From NCBI GenBank assembly GCA_963697695.1, contig OY969094.1:2418001-2482000 (forward strand): DNA of 64,000 nt, written 5' to 3'. Origin of the DNA: VRUE01 sp963697695 (GTDB lineage Bacteria; Actinomycetota; Thermoleophilia; Solirubrobacterales; 70-9). The position numbers and the translations under genes are program-made. Below are positions 1 to 7,540 of this stretch, one piece after another. The notes beneath the pieces are model-generated. The model was not told the DNA's origin, did no database searches, and worked only from the letters and a program-made list of their open reading frames with translations. Positions within the stretch are counted from its first letter, which is position 1, and each line of letters opens with the position of its first letter.

Positions 1-2121
1 GAAGTGGGGTTGCCGTTCACCTTGAAGGCTTTCTCTTGGCAGTTGCAGACCGCAGAATCGACCTTCACTACTCACGCCCCTGGCGATCCGAGCCAGCAGC
101 TGGGGATCACGGGGTGTGATGTGGTTCCATTCGATCCGACGATATCGGCTCAGTTGACGACTGGCCAGGCTGAGACGCCGACGGGCCTCGAATTCGACCT
201 GCGTTTCCCTCAGCAGGGAGCGGCCAATCCAGACGGCTTGGGTCAGGCGCATCTGCAGGAAGCCGTGGTGAAGCTCCCGGAGGGGATGACGATCAACCCT
301 TCGTATGGAGACGGCGTCAAAGCGTGCAGCGCGGCCCAGATAGGCCTTCTCTCAGGGGATAGCGAGCCGATTCGGTTCAGCGGGCAGGCGGCCCAGTGTC
401 CCGACGCCTCGCAGATAGCGTCGGTGGAAGTGGAGTCGCCGCCTCTCGAAACGCCGCTGAAAGGCGCCCTCTACATCGGTCAGCAGAACGATCCCGTCGC
501 GCCCGGGGTAGAGAATCCCTTCAACGGGTTGGTCGCGCTCTACATGGCGATCGAAGGCTCCGGCGTTCGAGTCAAGCTCGGCGGCGAGGTCACTCCCGAT
601 CCCGACACAGGGCAGGTGATCACCACCTTTGCCGGCAATCCTCAGGTCCCCTTCAGCCGCTTCACGCTCAAGTTCAAGGGAGGACAGCGGGCACCGCTCG
701 CGACCCCCGCGGCCTGTGGCAGGTATACGACCGAGGCTGACCTACGGTCCTGGTCACGGCCCGACGAGGTAATCACTGCCACTTCCTCATTCCACATAAC
801 CGAAGGCCCCCATGGAGGACCCTGCATCAACGACCCCGGTGCCAGGTCCTTCAGCCCGGACCTGAACGCCGGCACCCTCAACAACAACGCCGGCTCCTAC
901 AGCCCGCTCAACGTCCGCATGACCAGAGAAGACGGCGAACAGGAGATCACCTCCTTCTCCGCCGATCTGCCCCCGGGCCTGGTCGGCAAGCTGGCGGGGA
1001 TCCCCTACTGCCCAGACGCGGCGATCGAGGCCGCAAAGACCAAGACGGGCATCCAGGAGCTGAACAGCCCCTCCTGCCCGCAGGCGAGCATGGTCGGCAA
1101 GACGCTGGTCGGCTCGGGCGTGGGATCGCTGCTCGTCTATGCCCCCGGCAAGGTCTACCTCGCCGGCCCCTACAAAGGCGCGCCGATCTCGATCGCGGCG
1201 ATCACCTCGGCCACGGTTGGGCCATTCGACCTGGGGACGGTGGTTGTCAGATCCGCCTTCAAGGTCGACCCGGAAACGGCAAAAGTCACCGTCGACTCAT
1301 CCAGCTCTGACCCGATCCCCCACATCATCGCGGGGATCCCGGTTCACCTGCGCGACATCCGCGTCTTCGTCGACAGGCCTGAATTCACGCTCAACCCGAC
1401 CAGCTGCGATCGCTTCAGCTTTGCGACGAGGCTGACCGGCTCGGGCGCTGACTTCACGAGCCCCCTAGACGATCCCTCGGTGGGAGTCTCGGTTCCCTTC
1501 CAAGCCGCCAACTGCGCCGCCCTGCCCTTCAAGCCGAAGCTCTCCTTCAAGCTCAAGGGAGGAACCAAGCGCGGTCAGTTCCCCGCCTTCCAGGCGGTGC
1601 TCAAAGCAAGACCGGGAGACGCCAACATCGCCGGCTCAACGGTCGTCCTGCCCCGCTCGGAGTTCATCGAACAAGGGCACATCAGAACCGTCTGCACCAG
1701 AGTGCAGTTCGCCGCCAACCAGTGCCCACCCGGCTCGATCTACGGCTACGCCAAAGCAACGACGCCGCTCTTCGACAAACCGCTCGAAGGGCCGGTCTAC
1801 CTGCGCTCAAACGGAGGCGAAAGGGTCCTGCCTGATCTCGTCGTCTCCCTCAACGGAGAGATCGACGTCGCCCTGACCGGCTTCGTCGACTCGGTCAAAG
1901 GCAGGGTCAGGAACCGCTTCGCCGTCATCCCCGACGCCCCCGTGACCAAGTTCGTCCTCAACATGCAGGGCGGCAAGAAGGGCCTCCTGGTCAACCACCT
2001 GGACCTCTGCGAGGTCACCTCGAGGGCCGACGTGAAGCTGATCGGCCAGAACGGCAAGGTGGTCGAAGCGAGGCCGAAGATGGGGACTTCGTGCGGGAAG
2101 GGGCGGAAAGCCCGGCGCTAA
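1..2121 (+). CDS. Large secreted surface protein, 5' end outside the window
   Basis: The frame is open to the left edge, so the N-terminus, including any signal peptide, is missing; the GTG at position 4 is unlikely to be the true start. About 705 residues are visible. The protein is rich in Pro, Gly, Ser and Thr, with paired cysteines (for example near FTLNPTSCDRFSF) and a lysine/arginine-rich C-terminal tail ending GKGRKARR. The alternating beta-strand-like composition fits the large exported proteins expanded in Solirubrobacterales, but I cannot name a domain or function. A strong hairpin follows the stop codon. Confident as a gene, unsure of role. Confidence 0.8.
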   Translation, partial: EVGLPFTLKAFSWQLQTAESTFTTHAPGDPSQQLGITGCDVVPFDPTISAQLTTGQAETPTGLEFDLRFPQQGAANPDGLGQAHLQEAVVKLPEGMTINPSYGDGVKACSAAQIGLLSGDSEPIRFSGQAAQCPDASQIASVEVESPPLETPLKGALYIGQQNDPVAPGVENPFNGLVALYMAIEGSGVRVKLGGEVTPDPDTGQVITTFAGNPQVPFSRFTLKFKGGQRAPLATPAACGRYTTEADLRSWSRPDEVITATSSFHITEGPHGGPCINDPGARSFSPDLNAGTLNNNAGSYSPLNVRMTREDGEQEITSFSADLPPGLVGKLAGIPYCPDAAIEAAKTKTGIQELNSPSCPQASMVGKTLVGSGVGSLLVYAPGKVYLAGPYKGAPISIAAITSATVGPFDLGTVVVRSAFKVDPETAKVTVDSSSSDPIPHIIAGIPVHLRDIRVFVDRPEFTLNPTSCDRFSFATRLTGSGADFTSPLDDPSVGVSVPFQAANCAALPFKPKLSFKLKGGTKRGQFPAFQAVLKARPGDANIAGSTVVLPRSEFIEQGHIRTVCTRVQFAANQCPPGSIYGYAKATTPLFDKPLEGPVYLRSNGGERVLPDLVVSLNGEIDVALTGFVDSVKGRVRNRFAVIPDAPVTKFVLNMQGGKKGLLVNHLDLCEVTSRADVKLIGQNGKVVEARPKMGTSCGKGRKARR

Positions 2122-2149
2122 CCGGCAGGCCCGATCTCGTTTCGCAGTA

Positions 2150-2181
2150 CCGCGGCGCTCCGCCTTATGGGAGCGCCGCGG
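2150..2181 (+). terminator. Strong hairpin after the first gene
   Basis: A perfect 12-bp GC-rich stem (CCGCGGCGCTCC pairing with GGAGCGCCGCGG) encloses a short loop 28 bases after the stop codon at 2121. There is no long T run, only CTCGTTTG, as is usual for actinobacterial intrinsic terminators. It separates the large secreted protein from the pilin fragment. Confidence 0.65.
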
Positions 2182-2273
2182 CTCGTTTGAGTCACTGAAT
2201 CGGCACGTTTGGGTCTAGTCCCGCGCGTTGGAGCGGGACAGCATCGACCTCCAATCGACTGAAGGAGGCTTCG

Positions 2274-2513
2274 ATGTTCTATGCGCTGCTGGGGTACCTG
2301 CACGCGGCTGTGGCGAGAAGGGTGCAAACGATTCGCCTGCTCGCTGGAGAGCGGGGGCAGGGGACGGTCGAGTACGTGGGGCTGATCCTGCTCGTCTCGC
2401 TGCTGATGGTGGGGATGGTTGCCGCGATGAAAGGTTTCAATAGAAACTTTAGTAAGACCCGAAACTTATATTGCCGACCGGACGCAGGCGATCAGGACAG
2501 CTCAAGGCACTGA
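2274..2513 (+). pseudogene. Flp-type pilin gene, 3' end replaced by a dispersed repeat
   Basis: The first 56 codons closely match the intact Flp/Fap-type pilin at 25125: a MFYALLGYLHA start, the prepilin processing region GERGQGTVEYVGL with the conserved Glu, then a hydrophobic segment up to AMKGFN. After that codon the sequence changes abruptly into the dispersed repeat and reads 23 unrelated residues before a chance stop. The Shine-Dalgarno sequence GAAGGAGG and about 80 bases upstream also match the other copy. The C-terminal assembly region is lost, so the product is probably non-functional, though the N-terminal transmembrane helix could still be made. Confidence 0.75.
2440..2485 (+). 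repeat. Dispersed repeat, copy 1 (inside the pilin gene)
   Basis: The core reads AATAGAAAC, then a variable CTTT, then AGTAAGACCCGAAAC. The same core recurs at 7297, 10459 and 16152. This copy diverges after about 32 bases. Its left border is the point where similarity to the intact pilin gene ends (TTTCAA). With the preceding bases it forms a small GTTTC-AATA-GAAAC hairpin. Confidence 0.75.
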
Positions 2514-2543
2514 TGTCCGGTACGCGTGGTTTCCTCCCTTGGT

Positions 2544-3587
2544 ATGCCTTTTGCGGCTTCCTTCTGGTTTATTGACCTGCCCTGGTGGGCCTTCTGGTCC
2601 CTGGTCGCAGTCGTCGTGTTGGTGGGCGGCTTTGTCCTCTGGTTCCTCTGGGACGAATGGGGAACCTGGCGGCTGACGCGCGGGGTTAACGGCCCTGACG
2701 ATGAGGACATGCCCTCGAAGATCGTTTACCCCTATTACGTCGAGAGCGGCAGCCTGCGCGACCTGGCGCACACGGTCAAGCTCGACTTGCCGACCGGGAA
2801 ACACATCACCAAGTCCAAGAAATTCGGCTTCAATATTAAGGGAACTGGGGGGGAGAGCGGAGACAGCGAGACCGAGGAATACGGTGGCCAATTGCCGCTC
2901 TTGGAGCTGGCTGAGAGGGTCGAGGAGAGCGGAATGTACGGCGGGGACAGTCCTGCGAGACGGGTAGCTGACGCGGCATCTGTTTCTGATGAAGGCGCGC
3001 TTTCCGCTGCGATTGAGCAAATCCAGCAGGATTTCCCGACGACTTCCCAGACTGCGGAGCTACTTTCCCACGTCCAAGACGCTTTCAGCGGTGAGCGGGT
3101 CGAGGCGTTGGCAGCCAAGAAGCGCGAGGAGTTCGAGAACATTGCCAAACGTAATCAACTGCTGGTCTTCAAAGGTCAGTTCGCCTTCAAAGAGGTCGGT
3201 CGAGACGGCTGCGGGCCGACCTTGAAATTGACGCACTTCAACCCGACTCCTGGCTACATCTCACCGCGCGGTGCCAATAACGAAGACGACCTACGCGCAG
3301 ACCTGATTCCGCTCCCCGAAGGCGTTGGCCTCGACGTAACTCTGCCTGATGGCAAAGCGTTGACTCCTGCCGGAGGCGAGCGCATCCTGCGCGGCGAGCC
3401 GCTTTACGCCGGCCTCATCGCGCACAGTCCCAGCTTCAATTCCGAGACCGGCAGGCTGACCTGCTCTGCATGGGCGATATGGGGCGAGAACACGCCCGAC
3501 TGGAATGAGTTGGCCCACTACCGCTACGGCGGACGAGGCGGCCCCTACGGCCCTGCCATGGGTGCTCAGCCCGGCTATGGCTGCTGA
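2544..3587 (+). CDS. Membrane-anchored protein, possibly DUF6414-like
   Basis: About 347 residues. The N-terminus holds one strong hydrophobic helix (tryptophan-rich, roughly residues 8-35), followed by a soluble domain. The segment starting KIVYPYYVESGSLRDLA and followed by a Lys/Ser-rich stretch resembles the YLD...SLL opening of DUF6414 proteins; this is a tentative resemblance only. The C-terminus is Gly/Tyr/Pro-rich. ATG 2544 was chosen because the helix starts right after it; GTG 2526 in the same frame is possible, and neither has a clear ribosome binding site. It lies just downstream of repeat copy 1, which may have supplied or removed its promoter. Function unknown. Confidence 0.65.
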   Translation: MPFAASFWFIDLPWWAFWSLVAVVVLVGGFVLWFLWDEWGTWRLTRGVNGPDDEDMPSKIVYPYYVESGSLRDLAHTVKLDLPTGKHITKSKKFGFNIKGTGGESGDSETEEYGGQLPLLELAERVEESGMYGGDSPARRVADAASVSDEGALSAAIEQIQQDFPTTSQTAELLSHVQDAFSGERVEALAAKKREEFENIAKRNQLLVFKGQFAFKEVGRDGCGPTLKLTHFNPTPGYISPRGANNEDDLRADLIPLPEGVGLDVTLPDGKALTPAGGERILRGEPLYAGLIAHSPSFNSETGRLTCSAWAIWGENTPDWNELAHYRYGGRGGPYGPAMGAQPGYGC

Positions 3588-3978
3588 GTAGAGCTCGCCT
3601 GAGTCCGCTTATCGCTTTGGTGCGCCGCTCTCTCTGAAAATGTTCCGTGAAGTCGTCATTCGCTCCCGCTTGTCGGGGCTAGCGGTTTCCGCACGCGCCG
3701 ATGGAGCCTCGGCAGCCGCACCGGGTAAAAAGCAGTGCAAGGATCGCCAGGCGGAATCGACAAGAAGAAGCGTCAGGCAAGGAGGCGATGCATCAGGAGG
3801 GCGAGGGGCAGCCGCTCGACCGAAGTAGGGGTCGTCATCGTCGGGCCCCCGACCGCCGCTCAATCCGGCTCCGCCGTGACAAGACTGCCAAGGCAGAACA
3901 CGATCCGCACGGGGAGTCGATACCGCAGACGCGCAGTGTCGCCCGACTCCACTCGCCTACGATCCTGCTGATGACTGT
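3588..3978. other. Non-coding stretch before the IS481 element
   Basis: About 390 bases between the membrane protein and the left end of the insertion sequence. Open frames here are arginine-rich shadows without recognisable motifs or ribosome binding sites. No RNA gene, repeat or convincing hairpin was seen. Confidence 0.5.
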
Positions 3979-5038
3979 TGTAGTTCCTCACAACGTTGTT
4001 CAATCCGGGCCTCCTTGAAGGCTGGGGGTGTCGAGCCACCCACCCAACAAGGAGACACCGGATGGACATCCACGCTAACGCCCGCACCTGCCCGAACAGC
4101 CGCAGGCTGCTGGTCGGGCGCATCGAAGAGGAGGGCTGGTCGCTGATGGTGGCGGCCGAGGCCGCCGGCATCAGCGAGCGCAGCGCCCGCAAGTGGCTGT
4201 CTCGCTGGCGGGCCGAGGGTGAGGTGGGGCTGCTGGATCGCAGCTCTGCTCCGAGGCGGGTGCCATCCCGCCTCCCAGCCGACCGCCTGGAGGCGATCGA
4301 GGCGCTGCGGCGGCTGCGGATGACAGCGGCGGAGCTCGCCGAGGTCCTCGGAATGGCACTCTCGACGGTGTCCAGGTGGCTGGCGCGGATCGGGCTGGGC
4401 AAGCGCAGCCGACTCACTCCGCCAGAGCCACCCAACCGCTACGAGCGAAAGCGTCCCGGAGAGCTGATCCACGTCGACGTCAAGAAGCTCGCGCGGATCA
4501 GTGCCCGGGGCGCCGGGCACCGGGTGAGCGGCAACCGCAAGAGCCAGTTCGAACGCCGCTCCGGCTCCAATCGCAGGCGGGTCACCGGCTGGGAGTTCGT
4601 CCACGTCTGCGTCGATGACGCCACCCGCCTCGCCTACGTGGAGGTCTTGCCTGACGAGAAGGGCGCCACCGCGGCAGGGTTCCTGCGCCGCGCCGTCGGC
4701 TGGTTGAAGGGAATGGGAGTCGAGGTCGAGCGGGTGCTCTCAGACAACGGCTCCTGTTATCGCTCCGGCGTCCACGCCGAAGCTTGCGCGGAGCTCGGCA
4801 TGCGCCACATCTTCACCCGCCCCTACCGGCCGCGAACCAACGGCAAGGCCGAGCGCTTCATCCAGACGCTCACCAACCGCTGGGCCTACGGGGCCATCTA
4901 CGGCTCCTCGGCCGAGCGAGCCGGGGCGCTGCCCGGCTGGCTCGATCACTACAACTTCAGGAGACGACACGGCTCCCTTGGCCACAGGCCGCCTGCGGCT
5001 CGGCTTGCCGAGCTGGAACAACGTGCTGAGTAACTACA
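3979..5038 (+). mobile_element. IS481-family insertion sequence, copy 1
   Basis: The 1060-bp element is bounded by imperfect terminal inverted repeats beginning TGTAGTT: 20 of 23 bases match between the left end (3979-4001) and the complement of the right end (5016-5038). One transposase gene fills it. The right flank GCTAGT fits the NCTAGN target known for IS481; the left flank GACTGT does not match it, so a target duplication is not preserved. Related to, but clearly different from, the copy at 47721. Confidence 0.85.
4062..5033 (+). CDS. IS481-family transposase
   Basis: A 323-residue DDE transposase. Residues 1-110 form two helix-turn-helix regions (AAEAAGISERSARKWLSRW; then AELAEVLGMALSTVSRWL), followed by the integrase core: first Asp in VHVCVDDATRLAY, second in VLSDNGSCY, and Glu in PRTNGKAERFIQ. 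ATG 4062 is chosen over upstream in-frame starts because AAGGAGA lies at the right distance and the inverted repeat precedes it. All catalytic residues and the reading frame are intact, so this copy may be active and could mobilise the frameshifted relative at 47721. Confidence 0.9.
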   Translation: MDIHANARTCPNSRRLLVGRIEEEGWSLMVAAEAAGISERSARKWLSRWRAEGEVGLLDRSSAPRRVPSRLPADRLEAIEALRRLRMTAAELAEVLGMALSTVSRWLARIGLGKRSRLTPPEPPNRYERKRPGELIHVDVKKLARISARGAGHRVSGNRKSQFERRSGSNRRRVTGWEFVHVCVDDATRLAYVEVLPDEKGATAAGFLRRAVGWLKGMGVEVERVLSDNGSCYRSGVHAEACAELGMRHIFTRPYRPRTNGKAERFIQTLTNRWAYGAIYGSSAERAGALPGWLDHYNFRRRHGSLGHRPPAARLAELEQRAE

Positions 5039-5062
5039 GCTAGTCAGGACGCCGACGGACCG

Positions 5063-7039
5063 ATGATGCCTAAACGCAAGCGCACCCAGAGGGTCGAAGA
5101 AGAGTCGCGACGGGTCTTCCCCGAAGTGCTTGAAGAGCGCTTTCTGTTTCGCGACGAGGTCCCCGACAACGGGATCGACGGGAGCGTCGAGGAGTTCGAG
5201 AAGAACGACCAGGCGACCGGACTGCGCTACTCGGTCCAGCTCAAGGCGACTGACGAGGAGAAATTGGGGACGGCGCTGAAGCGCTCGATCCCGATCGGCC
5301 ACGCCGCCTACTACAACGCCCACCCGCTCCCGATCTTGATGGTGCGCTACATGGCGAGCACCGGCGACTTTTACGTCCGCTGGTGGCACAACCCACTGCC
5401 GGGGAAGTCGGCACCGAAGTCGGAGGCCAAGACGTTCACCTTCCATTGGTCCGAGGACGACAAGTTCGAGGAAAGTGACTCGACGCGGATCGCGGAGGAG
5501 GCTCGCGGCTTCCTCGAACTGCGCTCGAGCACGCTGAAGCTTCCGGTCCAGCTCGAGGCGGTCGTCGAGGACCCGGACTGGGAACTCACTGCGGCGGAGA
5601 TCGAGCTGGCCCTCGACGCCGCGGCGCGTGAACGCGCCGACGTCGTCGAGATGAAGTCCGCCGAGGCGAACGGCAAGATCGGCGTCCGAGGTCAGAGACT
5701 CGAGATCGAGCTGTTTGGAACGCTCGTAGCGAGCATGGAGCTCGAAGAGGACTACGACCCCGGCGATGAAGCCGAGCAGCTGGCGGTCGACCTGATGGCG
5801 TTGACAGCGACCGCCCTCGCGCGCTGGGGGCAGAACGACCTAGCCGCGCGGATGACGCCTACCTTTTTCCCGGGCTCGACGCTTTCACGAGATCCGCAGG
5901 CGGCCCTGCTTCTCTCGGGGGCGATGACCGCAGCGAGGCGCGTGAGCGACGCCCTGGAGGTCGCCGAGGAGATCGACAGGACGGCGAAGGATTCAGAGAT
6001 GAACACGAGCGTGCTGTTCACTCTGGTCTCACACCGACATGCAGCCTCGCTGAGCACGGCGGAGAAAGCCGAGTACGCCACAGCGATCGAACGCCGGATT
6101 GAGAGGCGGAATTCGGACGGGGAAGCGGTCGAGGCCTCACGCGAAATGATCTCGCTCGGGAATCTCCACCGTTATGACCAGGATGGTCCGAAGGCGCTGG
6201 AGCTGTATGAGGGGGCCGCTAAGCTCGACCCTGACTATCTCAAGCGCGTTCACTACTGGCGCGAACTTGGCGGAGTCCTCTTTTTCTGCGATCGCTTCGC
6301 CGAGTCGGCCGATGCGTACGCCAAGGCGATCGAGCTCGGCGGAGAGGCATGGGATGAGATCCTGCGGGCCGATGCGCTGATGTTCGCTGGCGAGTACAGG
6401 GAGGGTCGCGAGGCTCTCGCGGAGGTAATCCCAGAGCTGCAGAGTGTCGAGCGGGGAGCGGAGTATCCGCTCAAGCACGTGATGCTTAACCACCTGGTAG
6501 AGGAGATGGGACTCGAGAGTCAGACCCGCGACATCGCCGGAGCCTACGCGGTTATGGGCGAGGTTATCTCGATGGACCGCGAGACCGAACGCGAGGCCCA
6601 GGAGGCCCGGAGTCGGGAGGCGCTCGAGCTCGACGCCCTCAACCCGGGCGCCTGGTCCTTCTTGGCGACCGTTCACGAAGAGGACGGCGATATCGCGACC
6701 GCTGGGCTGTTCTTGCTCTTCACCGCGCTATGCCGGCCTGAAGTCCCGCAGGCCTGGGCGCTCTCGTTCCTGCACCTAATGAACAGTGGAGAGAACGTGC
6801 TCCTGCCTCTGATCGTCGTCACCGGGAACCGGATGACTGGGCGCAAAGTGCTGCCGGAGATCAACCGCCTGATCAGGAGAGGTCCTGTCGACCCCAAGGA
6901 CCGCGACCGGATGATTCGCAGCCTGAAGAAATTGGTCGACGATCTTGCCGATCCGAAGACTGACGGCTTCAAAATGAGGATGGTCGGTGACGAAGTGACC
7001 AACGTTGACGTTCCGGGGCAGGAACTCGGGGACCCCTAG
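5063..7039 (+). CDS. DUF4365 (nuclease-fold) protein with TPR-like repeats
   Basis: 658 residues. The N-terminal domain has the pattern NGIDGSVEEFE ... RYSVQLKAT (about residues 35-64), matching DUF4365, which belongs to the PD-(D/E)XK nuclease-like fold; the Asp of GIDG and the Q-x-K strand would be active-site residues. From about residue 300 the protein is all-helical with TPR-like units (for example YDQDGPKALELYEGAAKLDPDY and FAESADAYAKAIELGG). It starts only 24 bases beyond the right end of the insertion sequence and has no strong ribosome binding site, so its expression may depend on the element. DUF4365 proteins occur in defence contexts, which is suggestive but not shown here. No partner gene is adjacent. 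Confidence 0.75.
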   Translation: MMPKRKRTQRVEEESRRVFPEVLEERFLFRDEVPDNGIDGSVEEFEKNDQATGLRYSVQLKATDEEKLGTALKRSIPIGHAAYYNAHPLPILMVRYMASTGDFYVRWWHNPLPGKSAPKSEAKTFTFHWSEDDKFEESDSTRIAEEARGFLELRSSTLKLPVQLEAVVEDPDWELTAAEIELALDAAARERADVVEMKSAEANGKIGVRGQRLEIELFGTLVASMELEEDYDPGDEAEQLAVDLMALTATALARWGQNDLAARMTPTFFPGSTLSRDPQAALLLSGAMTAARRVSDALEVAEEIDRTAKDSEMNTSVLFTLVSHRHAASLSTAEKAEYATAIERRIERRNSDGEAVEASREMISLGNLHRYDQDGPKALELYEGAAKLDPDYLKRVHYWRELGGVLFFCDRFAESADAYAKAIELGGEAWDEILRADALMFAGEYREGREALAEVIPELQSVERGAEYPLKHVMLNHLVEEMGLESQTRDIAGAYAVMGEVISMDRETEREAQEARSREALELDALNPGAWSFLATVHEEDGDIATAGLFLLFTALCRPEVPQAWALSFLHLMNSGENVLLPLIVVTGNRMTGRKVLPEINRLIRRGPVDPKDRDRMIRSLKKLVDDLADPKTDGFKMRMVGDEVTNVDVPGQELGDP

Positions 7040-7287
7040 TGTCCGGAGTCGGCGTTGAAGCCTTCGGCCCCATCGCTGGCCAGAATGAAGTTCTCAAGTC
7101 GGGTCGAATTGCGGACTTGAACCGATCTCCTGCGCCGCCTACGTTTTCCGATGGCCAGCTTCGAAAGCCACTACACGGAGATGCTTGATATGGGCTTTGA
7201 GGCAGTGGACGAGTAAAAGCCGCCTCGAGCGTGATCGTGAGAATTCCTGTTCATCTCGGCGCCGGTCCCTTTTGAGACTGCACTGTG

Positions 7288-7400
7288 CCCTGCCTGAATA
7301 GAAACCCAAATAAGACCCGAAACCTACCGCCGATATCGGACGGCATGAATCTGACTCTGAGGGCCGGTTCGTCTCGTAGCGGCCAGGAGGAGGAAGGCGC
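7288..7400 (+). repeat. Dispersed repeat, copy 2
   Basis: Contains the shared core (AATAGAAACC at 7297, then ATAAGACCCGAAACCT), followed by a 10-bp perfect palindrome CCGATATCGG, CGGCATGAATCTGACTCTGAG and CTCGTAGCGG. Similarity to copy 4 extends about 100 bases, making these the two longest copies. The surrounding 7040-7449 stretch shows no convincing gene. Confidence 0.75.
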
Positions 7401-7449
7401 GTGGGGCGTTTACCAAATGGCTCTGGAGAGCGCTCGTTGGCACATTTAC

Positions 7450-7478
7450 TTGACGCTCTATGATTAATTTGAGATACT
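7450..7478 (+). promoter_or_regulatory. Sigma-70-like promoter before the secreted protease
   Basis: TTGACG (7450-7455) and GATACT (7473-7478) are separated by exactly 17 bases in a locally AT-rich stretch, about 60 bases before the protease start. The motif ATTAAT close to GATACTC recurs upstream of the giant gene at 16856. Confidence 0.5.
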
Positions 7479-7507
7479 CAGCCTAATCTTACGCAAGGAG
7501 GCGTCAG

Positions 7508-7534
7508 ATGATTGGTCAGGCTTCCAGCGCCTGA
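7508..7534 (+). CDS. Candidate 8-residue leader peptide before the protease
   Basis: A strong AAGGAGG at 7496-7502 precedes ATG 7508, which opens the short frame MIGQASSA ending in two tandem TGA codons (7532-7537). The same frame continues into the protease, whose GTG start is at 7541 and has no ribosome binding site of its own. This may be a leader for coupled translation, or the remains of a longer N-terminus hit by stop mutations. Confidence 0.35.
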   Translation: MIGQASSA

Positions 7535-7540
7535 TGAGCG

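Noticed and set aside
7095..7145. tRNA-like 3' half on the minus strand (GGTTCAAGTCC within 7105-7130)
   Set aside because: The T-loop-like string is not supported by a proper T-stem, acceptor stem or anticodon arm; too weak for a tRNA or attachment site call.
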